Shown: positions 10,901 through 19,541 of the stretch, one piece after another
How the letters are laid out: every line of letters starts with the position of its first letter
Position numbering within the stretch: the first letter of the stretch is position 1
Assembly: GCA_963575745.1 (NCBI GenBank)
Contig: CAUYUJ010008113.1
Span: forward strand, 145,001-189,253
DNA from: Prorocentrum cordatum
Taxonomy: Eukaryota; Sar; Dinophyceae; Prorocentrales; Prorocentraceae
Direction of reading: 5' to 3'
DNA: 44,253 nt
Position numbers and translations under genes: made by a program
Notes under the pieces: model-generated
Told to the model about the DNA's origin: nothing
Seen by the model: the letters and a program-made list of their open reading frames with translations, nothing else
Database searches by the model: none

Positions 10901-10994
10901 GGGGCCGCCGAAAAACTTGCGTTGGGCATTGGGGCTGCGAAGAATCGCAGGAACGAGAAGGTCGGGGAGGGGGAGGGTGCGGTTTTGTTTGCAT
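7854..10994 (-). CDS. LINE-like ORF2 3' part: post-RT, zinc finger, methyltransferase-like
   Basis: A continuous minus-strand frame of 1046 codons. The first ~60 codons are flanking low-complexity sequence; recognisable retroelement coding starts near 10819. Residues ~70-190 resemble the region after the palm of non-LTR reverse transcriptases (MRFIDSLITSSMLFNSGTW). Residues ~313-335 hold a C2H2 finger (CPWC, then HIVRMH), followed by a CMAC finger at ~350. At ~515 is LFCGRRRHGD, at ~535 SLDI, and at ~583 GGGPPCETWS, the order and spacing of S-adenosylmethionine-binding motif I, the acidic end of strand 2 and the PC catalytic motif IV of C5 cytosine methyltransferases. A YPPSMCKAIA segment (~751) looks like a C-terminal conserved block. 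The last ~150 codons run through flanking repeats, so the true stop is unclear. The catalytic RT domain is missing, so the copy is 5'-truncated. That the domain is an active methyltransferase is inference. Confidence 0.75.
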   Translation of the reverse strand: MQTKPHPPPPRPSRSCDSSQPQCPTQVFRRPLRPRAAPRNKRKGTTRSQDSPPPSSSSSSLDERCALGPEVAKRIVGVAQSSRTLVRKVFRALPQDEDAGAVKMRFIDSLITSSMLFNSGTWRNIETGAYAKLRHALLRKYRAASGLFSYDDTASTDAVVLATVTRCDLNVQLRVHRLRFLGRVIHHGSDILRGLLAMAYRAAQDNPGTTKTSWLHHVLEDLAWMRKVCEQLHDYPDPVVDFGAWEKLVFRSARAWKSLLREALANAAHADAQSALADKAEKDFFAITMPCGFPLPITHPHHPLRQNNGRITQLECPWCQVHFPRPKALRQHIVRMHFSLVSQIERFLGEGTQCMACATDFASRRQVRDHLAFDSARCALSYGCRGTTLTASQAQQAAQHDRQLCEARRKAGLGRWRSAYPATVGINGMIWEATWVFSHLTEEEARKVLREARYEYPQEALPALQLAWQDAPPPHPDGSDPNPIHYEDRYYIFRPNDFTGLAVTPLPYRITRAEVFILNLFCGRRRHGDIQYHIDAMTHGVELTITVLSLDIAIHHMLGDLTRASTIAEWTEHIRSHRVWVTGGGPPCETWSAARWNPDGPPPLRTHSHMWGVPWCTQAQREQLRVGNMLLFTIAQLLAEHVRAGTSGWMEHPPPAPWRPEAPSSFHWMPLRALESCPLVSTIQFDQCTHRTEDPRLHGKAPTRILALRLPTMYGLLKANNNGRCNHGPNAHAVLQGKHEDGTFKTSSKKTYPPSMCKAIAQAMHDSIMDAYHNGMDEPSDMLPQSTQDHNDSRIREFFVPWSDEECFWEAPDYAGKKGTKHRVNPEAWRWAPPRETSEASALLPFLWRLRCPPRASGAFPARGPRGPPVPGCRGHRGGRSRHGREEPASGSRQVRRPSCPSSAPPPAHCRAVGENSSQQRGRQGDQAQTARSLEFLCHLVARVASHSGGPCVAPEPMQSHSTPTRVETHRARPSVPACVLPTYLLFLLPLFLLVFVVAVFRGPGTQGCFSRPLGSRAASRKTRTQFRWGPIEFRWRPLEFRWRPK
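7925..8000 (+). repeat. flanking repeat, left copy
   Basis: GC-rich motif with GCCCAGGGGCCGCGAAAAA recurs at 10880-10945 and 11010-11085 on the far side of the retroelement, in the same orientation and running into a purine tract. About 75% agreement by eye. Confidence 0.7.
8050..10825 (-). mobile_element. 5'-truncated LINE-like (non-LTR) retroelement
   Basis: Boundaries are estimated from the coding part. Loss of the 5' half is typical of target-primed reverse transcription. On the 5' side it meets a GGAGGA tract (10812-10845), and related GC-rich repeats lie on both sides (7925-8000 and 10880-11085), so it may have inserted into a pre-existing repeat block. No clear target-site duplication or poly(A) tail was found. 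Confidence 0.65.
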
Positions 10995-11085
10995 TTCGTG
11001 TTGCAGGTTTTGGGGCGCCGCTCCTGGGCCCAGGGACCGCCGAAAAGCTGCTGTGGGCCCCAGGGCCGCCGAACGCCGGAGGAGG
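10880..11085 (+). repeat. flanking repeat, two tandem copies
   Basis: Copies at about 10880-10945 and 11010-11085 share CCAGGGRCCGCCGAAAA-like cores with each other and with 7925-8000. A looser match lies near 32365-32385. Confidence 0.65.
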
Positions 11086-11284
11086 GGCAGGATGAGGAGG
11101 AGTTGGGGCGAGGTGGAAGCGCTACTTCGTCCGACCTCATGAATTCCACTGTCTACGCGGTTGCTAAGGCGACGGGTTTGTCTGCTGCTCTGTTCGTTCC
11201 AGCTTCAGCTATCACGAGTACGGGTTTCACGGTGGATGTCCGTCGGCTCTCCGCAGCTGTCCGCGAGCTTTCGGTCACAGTGCC

Positions 11285-12150
11285 CGGTCTGTATAGGACC
11301 CTATACACTCTGTACCGAATGTGTATAGGATTTTATACAGACTGTATCGGATCAGTATAGGATCCTATACACTCTGTATCGGATCTGTATAGGACCTTAT
11401 ACAGTCAGTATCGGATCTGTATAGGATCCCATACAGTCTGTATCGGATCTGTATAGGATCCTATACAGTCTGTATCGGATCAGTATAGGATCCGATACAG
11501 TCTGTATCTAATCTGTATAGGGTATCATACAGTCTGTTTCGGATCGTTATAGGCTCCCATACAATCTGTATCGGGTATGTATAGGATCCCATACAGTCTG
11601 TATCGAATATGTGCGAGATCCTGTACAGACTGTATCGAATCTGTGTAGGATCCCATACAGTCTGTATCGGATCTGTATAGGAGCCTATGCAGTCTGTATC
11701 GGATATGTATATGATCCTATACATTCTGTATCGGATCTGTGTAGGATCTTATACAGTCTGTATCGGATATGTACAGGATCCTATACAGTCTGTGTCGGAT
11801 CTGTATAGGATCCTATACAGTATGTACCGGATCTGTGTAAGATCCTACACCGTCAGTATCGGATATGTATAGGATCTTATACAGTCTGTATCGGTGCTGT
11901 ATCGGATCCTATACAGTCTGTATCAGATCTGTGTAGGCCGTATACAGTCTGTATCGGATCGGTATAGGATCCCATACAGTCTGTATGGGATTTCTATAGG
12001 ATCCTATACAGTCCGTATCGGATATGTATAGGATCCTATGCAGTCTGTATCGGACCTGTATAGGATCCTATACAGTCTGGATCGGAGCTGTATATGATCC
12101 TGTACAATCTATTTCGGATATGTATAGGACCTTATACAGCTTGTATCGGA
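11285..12150. repeat. 32-bp tandem array, left part, about 27 units
   Basis: Each unit contains the 16-bp perfect palindrome GTATAGGATCCTATAC followed by AGTCTGTATCGGATCT. Units vary by point changes. There are no spacers, so it is a satellite, not a CRISPR array. 32 is not a multiple of three. Confidence 0.95.
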
Positions 12151-12157
12151 CCTACGG

Positions 12158-12440
12158 TACATCGACAAAATCTTGCACCACCCGGCGCCGACAATAAATC
12201 GCATCGCTGTCGTATCAATCGTGTGTCCCCCCGTCCCCTCCCCCCCGATCTTAATATTGGGTTCGGACCCGGGCTGGTCGAAACAGCTCGGTGGTGCAAC
12301 ATTTTGTCGGGAGCCCCCGGGCGGAACAGGGGCTCTTCGCCATGCACCCAATATTAAGATCGGGGGGAAAGGGGGGGGCAAGAGCAATGCAGTACAGGTG
12401 CCAATGCCCAGCAAACGTGGTGCAACATTTTGTCGATGTA
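12158..12440. mobile_element. foldback/MITE-like element inside the 32-bp array
   Basis: 24-bp terminal inverted repeats (12158-12181 and 12417-12440) starting TACATCGACAAAAT differ at one base. A second, perfect 22-bp inverted pair lies inside (12241-12262 and 12346-12367, with GATCTTAATATTGGGT). A third copy of the terminal repeat lies internally at 12290-12309. The outermost TA on both sides could be a TA target duplication as in Tc1/mariner-type elements, but TA is self-complementary so this is ambiguous. It has no coding capacity and interrupts the satellite, so it inserted after the array formed. Confidence 0.85.
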
Positions 12441-13410
12441 CAGTATGTAGATCCTACACAGTCTGTACCCGATTTGTATAGGATCCTTTACAGTCTGTAT
12501 CGGATCTGTATAGGATCCTATACAGTCTGTACCGGAGCTGTGTAGGATCCTATACAGTCTGTATCGGATCAGTATAGGATCCTATACAGTCTGTATCGGA
12601 TCTCTATAGGATCCCATACAGTCTGTATCGGATCTGTATAGGATCCTATACAGTCTGTATTGGATCTGGATAGGATCCTATAGAGTTTGTATCGGATCTC
12701 TACAGGATCCCATACAGTCTGTATCGGATCTGTATAGGACCCGATACAGTCTGTATAGGATCTGTATAGGATCCCATACAGTCCGTATCGGATCTCTACA
12801 GGGTTCCATACAGTCCGTATCGGATCACGACAGGATTCCATACAGGCAGTATCGGATGTCTACAGGATCCCATCCAGTCTGTACCGGATCTGTATAGGAT
12901 CCTATACAGTGTGTATCGGATCTCTACAGGATCCCATACAGTCTGTATCGCGGATCTGTATAGGATTCTATACAGTCAGTATCGGGTCTCTACAGGATCC
13001 CATACATTCTGTATCGGATATGTATAGGATCCTATACACTCTGTATCGGATCTCTAAATGATCCCACACACTCTGTATCGGATCTCTACAGGATCCCATA
13101 CAGTTTGAATCGGATATCTACAGGGTTCCATACAGTCAGTATCGAATCTCTACAGGATTCCATACAGGCAGTATCGGAACTCTACAGGATCCCATACAGT
13201 CTGTATAGGATCTGTATAGGATCCTATACAGTATGTATCGGATCTCTACAGGATCCCATTCAGTCTGTATCGGATCTGTATAGGATCCTATACAGTCTGT
13301 ATCGGATCTCTACAGGATCCCATACAGTCTGTATCGGATCTGTATAGGATCATATACAGTTTGTATCGGATCTCTACAGGATCCCATACAGTCTGTATCG
13401 GATTTGTATT
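12441..13410. repeat. 32-bp tandem array, right part, about 30 units
   Basis: Same unit as 11285-12150. In this half a variant (CGGATCTCTACAGGATCCCATACAG) alternates with the canonical unit, suggesting a 64-bp higher-order period over part of the array. Confidence 0.9.
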
Positions 13411-13985
13411 GAAGCGGCGGCACGCCGGCGCGCATACGTTTTTTCATCCATAGGACCACGTCAAGGTCCGTAAGGGAGTCCAAGGGAGTTCAAGTTTTTT
13501 TTGACGGGGGGGTGCAGGTTGCTGTTGCTGTTGCTGGGGGGGGGTCAGAATGCGTCCACGGGGCTCTGAGCGCAGCCTTCGCAATAAAGGCGAGGGCGGG
13601 TCCGGACGGCTAGAGCTCACGAGGCTCTCCCGCGCGCCTTTTCCTTGTTATTGTTGTTGCTGCTGCTATTTTGGGCCTTCAGGTGCGCTCTTCGTCGCCA
13701 CGGTGGGATTCATTTCAAAGTTGTTGCCAGAGCACCCCGATGGAGAGGTACAGGGGTCGGAGTTTGAGGCTCAGGGCCCAGAATATCGGTGTCACGATCA
13801 AATTTACATCGGGTAGTTTGTCCATGCCCTCCTGCTTCTCGTTTTGAGTAGAACACCGCGATGGCGACCCCTTCCTCCTGTTCCTCCTGTCTTCCTCCTC
13901 TCTTCCTTCCTTCCTCGTGCTTAGCTCCTTCCTGCCTGCCAGCCTGCCTCCTACCTCGCTGTCCCACGTGACCTCGCTATCCCTT
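13411..13985. other. unassigned, no gene seen
   Basis: Contains short G runs, a TTG/CTG-rich patch (13648-13670) and a pyrimidine-rich patch (13875-13960). No recognisable protein. Confidence 0.5.
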
Positions 13986-15105
13986 GGGGGCTGCGAGCTG
14001 CAAAACTGTCGCCACCTTCGAGGGCTGCTTGGGGTCCAGCGGAGTGACGCCTTACGAAGATTCTGATTACACCTCGCCGCCCCTGAGGGAAGCTGCGACT
14101 TGCGAAACTGTCGCCACTTTCGAAGGCTGCTGGGGGGTCCAGCGGAGTGACGCCTTACGCAGATTCAGATTCGACCTCGCCATGCTTGGGGCGCTGCGAC
14201 CTGCAAGACTGTCGCCACCTTCGAGGGCTGCTGGGGGGTCTAGCGGAGTGACGCCTCACGCAGTTTCAAATTCGAATTCGCCATCCCTGGCGGGCTGCGA
14301 ATTGCAAAAGTGTCGTCACTTTCGAGGGCTGCTGGGGGGTCCAGCGGAGTGACGCCTTACGCAGATTCAAATCAGACCTCGCCATCCGTGGGGTGCTGCG
14401 AACTGCAGAAGTGTCGCCACTTTCGAAGCCTGCGGGGGGGATCCAGCGGAGTGACGCCTTACGCAGATTCAAATTCGACCTCGCCGTGCTTGGGGCGCTG
14501 CGACCTGCAAGACTGTCGCCACCTTCGAGGGCTGCTCGGGGTCCAGCGGAGTGACGCCTCACGCAGTTTCAAATTCGAACTCGCCATCCCTAGCGGGCTG
14601 CGAACTGCAAGAGTGTCCCCACTTTCGAGGGCTGCTGGGGGGTCCAGCGGAGTGACGCCTCACGCAGATTCAAATCAGACCTCGCCATTCCTGGGCGTCT
14701 GTGAAGTGTGAACACGTCTCCAATTTCGAGGGCTGCTGGGGGTCCAGCGGAGTGGCGCCTTACGCAGATTCAGATTCGACCTCGCCATCCCTGGGGGGAC
14801 TGCGAATTGCAAAACTGTCGCCACTTTCGAGAGCTGCTGGGGGTCCAGCCAAATGACGCCTTATTCAGATTCAGATTCGACTTCGCCATCCCTGAGGGGC
14901 TGCGACGTGCGAAACTGTCGCAATTCCGGAAGCTGCTTGCGTGTCCAGCGGAGTGACGCTTTACGCAGATTCAGATTAGACGTTGCCTTTCCTCAGAGGG
15001 GGTCGAAAACTGGGAAACCGTCGCCTATTTCGAGAGCTGCTGGGGGTTCCAGCAGCATAGTGACCTATCATCGCAGATTCAGATAGACCTCGCCATCCCT
15101 TGAGG
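13986..15105 (+). repeat. ~102-bp tandem array, 11 units
   Basis: Units begin near 13987, 14091, 14192, 14292, 14393, 14497, 14598, 14698, 14799, 14899 and 15000. Shared strings are CTGTCGCCAC, TTCGAGGGCTGCTGGGG, TCCAGCGGAGTGACGCC and CAGATTCAAATT. Most periods are 100-104 bp. Where the length is a multiple of three the plus strand stays open and encodes a repeated peptide with GCWGSSGVTPYADS, but frame changes between units argue against one long protein. Confidence 0.9.
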
Positions 15106-15474
15106 GCTGCCTACTTTGGGGCTTTGACACCCTTTGGCTGCATCTCTACGTGCTACTCTCAGGGGCCGTGACGGTGGACAACCTGCTGATGATACCCGAG
15201 CCCAGCCTTGATTTACTTCCCCGCGGGCCGCCCGCAGACCTGGCGGCGCGCATGCGGGCGTTTAGCTCCCGCACTGGGTTGCAGGAAGGCGGCGGAGAAG
15301 TTGGGCGGGCGAGCTCGGCCTAGCTCGCTGCTTGCAGTAGCTATGGACACAATTCCCTATGGAACGCCAAGACAGCATGGCGCGGGCAGCGCTGCTTGCC
15401 CAGCGCGCCACCGAAAAATATGTCGCCTCATCCCATCTCTTTCGTTGTCGTCCCCTTCTCCTTTCCAACGTCTC

Positions 15475-15509
<35 letters not shown>

Positions 15510-16619
15510 AATGGCTTTTCGGTTCCCTTTCGCGTCCTTCTCCTACCCTTCGTTCCCGTCCCGTTTCCTTTCGAGCTTGGGGCCTCGCTCCTCGTTCTTC
15601 TATCGCTGTCCAGTGGGTCGCGCTGCGTGCGCGTGCCCGATGTAGCTTGCGCAACAAATGACGGCGCCTGCAGTGCCGCTGTGCATGCATATGTGGGCCA
15701 ACTCCTCTCGTCACATGATGCAAATGAGTTGGGTACGTCGCATGATGCTTTCATGTTTCCGGTATCGGGAATCCACTGTCGGCCAAAATGACCATCGGCA
15801 AATGACCCAGTATGGCAAATTGGCCCCCAGGCAGTCGTCGAGAGGTTTGGGGGCCGACATCATGGAACTATGAGGCGCCGGATGTTTGTGGAAGAAAGAG
15901 GAGGCAATCGGTCGCGGAGGAGGAGGAGGAAGGAGAAGGAGAGAGCGCGCATGACGAGAATATCTGTAGAGGAAGAGGAAAGAGAAAGTGGACAAGAAGG
16001 ACATAATAATATGATGAGGAGGATCATCCTTAATGACCCCCCCCATCGCAGCACCGCGCGCGCGGGCGCCCCGTTATGAGAGGTGCCGACGCCTCGGCGA
16101 CCCTGAGTTGCCTGATGGCTTCCGACGACATGGTCACGCCGCAGAAGGCGGGGGACGGGGCACCGCCTGCCAGCGTGAAACCTACCTGTGCAGTCATTGG
16201 GCACCGCATGACCAGCGAAAGGGCTGTTCTGGCCACGGCAACTCTCAGCCACGAACAGGTTTCACGACATAGCTATAAAGGAGCGGCCCGAGCCCCTCCT
16301 GAGCCCAGATGGATTTCATTTCAGCGTTTCGGCTGTAGGGCCACCCTGCGGCCCTTCCGGTGACGAGGAGGTGTGGGTGTGGGTGGGGGAGGAATGGTTT
16401 GCATTATTCGTAACACACGGAACAATTCTCGAGGAAGCACAAACATGGATTAAGGCGTGTGGATTAGCAGCGGTCCCCGCTTGCATACAGAATCGGCGCG
16501 CCTCGTGACCAAGTCAGGCGGCATCGGCTTCATATTTCGGAGGTCTGTTTCCCGATCCATGGATCTGTCGACAACGGGCCAGATCCACGATGCCGAATCC
16601 TTGTTAGCGCGTGCCCGCG
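15106..16619. other. unassigned; CTG run at 15476-15508
   Basis: No recognisable domain. Holds a CTG microsatellite (about 11 units) and a purine tract near 15895-16025. Several open frames over 100 codons exist but look compositional. Confidence 0.5.
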
Positions 16620-16690
16620 CAACCATCGGGACAGCCATTATGACAACCATCGCGACAACCATCGGGACAACCACCGGGACAACTGGAGAC
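16620..16690. repeat. 15-bp short tandem repeat
   Basis: About five imperfect units of GACAACCATCGG plus three bases. Confidence 0.8.
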
Positions 16691-16904
16691 AACCTTGGCG
16701 CACGGGGACCCGATTTGTTCTGGCGCGGCTTGAGCCCAGCCAGTGCAGTCAGGAGCTTGCGTTGCTTCGTTTCGCCTGCACGCGCGATACGACCCGGAAT
16801 CAAAAACGAAAGCGATGTCTTGGTTGAGCGACTCCGCTTCATCTCTGTGTCACACCCCCAACCTCCGACAAAAGTATGCATGGTCAAGGGTCTTTTCTGG
16901 CTTC

Positions 16905-17026
16905 CTGGATCGGCGCGGGAGCCCCCATTCGCAGCGCTTCCAGCGCCACCCCTGGCGCGCTCCGCGCGCAGGGACGGGGGTGACCAGCACCGATCCAAGA
17001 AATCCGCGCGGACCTTCGACAGTGTC
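16905..17026. mobile_element. small inverted-repeat element, copy B
   Basis: About 120 bp similar (roughly 70-75% by eye) to 19825-19946 inside DNMT2 intron 1. Shared blocks are GGATCGGCGC/GGGTCGGCGC near the left end, CCCCTGGCGCGCTCCGCG in the middle, and CCGCGCGGA with flanks at the right end. The left and right arms are partly complementary to each other. It is non-coding and not in any gene I recognise. Confidence 0.7.
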
Positions 17027-17960
17027 TGCCTTTGCCATGTTTTGCTCCTCTATGCCTGGGGGTCCGACTCACCTGGCAGACAGCGGTACGGAATTTCACT
17101 CTGGAAGTTGATCCCCGCCCTTTTCCGAAGTAGAGCCCGTCGTACTATGGACCCCAGGTTCGCGTTTCCCGAGTAACGTCGGGGATTTTGTCCCACGGCC
17201 CCACTCTGAGAGGCCCAAAACCGCGAAACAGGATGGCGACGATTGGAACATGACAAAGGCATGCGGAACTCTATCCACGATGCCTGGCGCTCGGAGAAGA
17301 AGGGGGGACTGGAGGAAGGAGACGCGACACCACCGCTCTGGCGGGGAGGTCCAGGAGCCCCCCCCGAGCTGGAAAGTGCTAGAGGCGCCTCGGACGGGGC
17401 GCCGCAGAACGTGGGGGCCTCGCAACCCAGGAAGGCCCTCCCTGGCTGATCGTGGCGATGTTGGTGGTGCCGCTTGTCTGTGCTCCCAGGGGGGAGAGGG
17501 GGAAGAAGAGGACGAGGAGGAGGAGAAGGAGGACAACCACGAAGAAGGTCGATAAGGAGGGAGAGGCAGCACTGGCACCCGGTTCAGCAGGCCTGACCTC
17601 CATGGAGCGTTGGGATCAAGGTCAGAGGACCGAGAACTGCTGTGTGTTCCAGTGGCCCTGTCGACCGTACCCCCTTTGGTAGTCGTTCCGCGAATCGCGT
17701 TGCATGGATTGCTGAGGCGCGTGCAGGCATGGACCCTACAATGAGGTGAGAACACCCCAAATCCGCTGGCGCAAACGAATGGGGCCGACAAGTTTGAGTT
17801 TTCCAGTCCAATTCTGGGCCAGCTGCATTAAGTAATACCCCAGGTCAAGGCCGTCCAGTATAGTTGCAGTCACTCCGAAAGACATGCTACGCTACGCCGG
17901 GCGATGACAAACCAAGGTGCACGCCAGTTGTTGAAAGTAGGTATTTTCGGATCCCCAGAT

Positions 17961-18078
17961 CCCAATCTATTTCTAGCGACTTCCGACTTCAATCATCGAG
18001 TGTTCCTATCTGTTCCTTCCCTTCTGGGGGCGGGCGGAAGCCCAATCTACATCTAGCGCCTTCCTACTTCATGTTTCT
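17961..18078. repeat. 38-bp direct repeat, 80-bp period
   Basis: CCCAATCTAT/CCCAATCTAC followed by TCTAGCGMCTTCC and TACTTCA/GACTTCA appears at 17961-17998 and 18041-18078. Confidence 0.75.
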
Positions 18079-18217
18079 ACCCGCTTCTTCCGACCGACGG
18101 TCAAGCTATGGCAAGGCGGGTCCGGCCACGTATCGTCCCTCTCTTCCGCGGTGAGCGCGTCGATGATGCTCAGGACGTGTGCTGGCCCAATGTGTGTTGG
18201 CCCAATGTGAGCGCCCA

Positions 18218-18249
18218 CCCCTCCCTCCCTCCCTCCCTCCCTCCCTCCT
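18218..18249. repeat. CCCT microsatellite
   Basis: About eight CCCT/CTCC units. Confidence 0.95.
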
Positions 18250-19541
18250 TCCTCGCGGCCGCTTTCGCCTGCCGGTCAAGTTGCGCTTTCCGTTGCTCGG
18301 ACCGCCTGAGCGCGCGAGCGGAATTGCCTCTGCCGCGCTGCGACGTAAAAAAGTAAGCCCCGTTCAGCTCAACCGAGAGGCCGAGAGCACGCAGCCTGTG
18401 TCGGCCCTCATGGAGTATGCCGCCTGCGTGGTATTGGAGGGCATCGGCGGACGAGCACACGATGGCGCTAACACGCGATCCGAGGATCCTCGAGCGCACT
18501 GCGTGGAGAGGACACGGGGAGACGCCACGGGAGGGCCAGCAGGGCTCTGGAGAGTCCAGGACGCCCCAGGAGTACCCAGGAGGCCCGTCGAGGCTCCGAG
18601 GAGTAGGCCGAGAACGTGTACCCTCCTGAGAGGCACGTGGCATCTCGTCGGCTTCCTCCCGAGCCCGGGGCGGGCATGTTTGGAAAGTGGTTGTGGCGAG
18701 CTTCCACCGGGTGGTCTCACCTCGGCTGCCTCGTGCTGCTTCAAAGCAGTGCCGCAGGCCGAAGATCCCTCGGAGAGCACGTGGCTGCTTCGTACGGTGA
18801 GAGTTTTCGTTAGTTAAGGAATGTGCCCATGAGGCTTCAGACCCTGGTTATCCCTGGTTGAGAATGGCGGTGAGATACGCGCCAGATGCACGATCGGAGT
18901 TCCATCGGCCTCTAGATCCTGGATTCCTTATCCAATGGTTCTTCATCCAATGCCTTCACCGCAGGTGTCGGTACAGCACAGGGGCCTCGCCAGTCTCAGC
19001 TGGGTCGGCCTGGTGTATCGACACGTAATCCACCACATTGGGATTGCTGCTACTCGTAAGCCGCGGAGTGCTCCAACGCGACTCTCCGCCATCCTTCCCT
19101 CCCCTCTCGTCAGGTCCCCGCTCTCCATTCCAGCTCGTCCCCTACTCCTCCGAAATATCTCCCATGCGAGGGAGTGTGGCAACGCCACATCTCCCTCTCG
19201 TAGACGTATCGAGACATCCTCCCTGCCTATCCCTCTCATCCCGCCTCCCTCTCCCCCTCCCTACGCCCTCCTCCCGCCCTCCGTAGCCACTGGCTCCAGC
19301 TGCCCGACAGCTCCCGCACCCCCAGAGGGGCTGGCGTTTGTCCTTTCGTCCTCTTGGGTGTTGCTAGAAGTGGTTCTGGCCCACGGTGCTCCCAGATTTT
19401 CGCACCATCTTGGTGCCTCCGATGCCCTCTGGGCCTTACGAGGGGTGCTCTCGAGGCCGTGGGGGCCTCCTTGGAAATCCTGGGGAAACCTTGGGCAGGG
19501 ACGCCTCTGGCAGCCCCCGATCCTTTCCTCTTCCTCACGGC

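Larger units (their letters stand above)
17027..19541. other. unassigned, no gene seen
   Basis: GC-rich DNA with many short open frames and no recognisable domain. It includes a 38-bp direct repeat (17961-17998 and 18041-18078), a CCCT run (18218-18249) and a string resembling an eroded spliced leader at 19281-19299, 243 bp before the DNMT2 start codon. Confidence 0.45.

Noticed and set aside
11285-13410. CRISPR-like array of 32-bp palindromic repeats
   Set aside because: Units are contiguous with no unique spacers, and the genome is eukaryotic.
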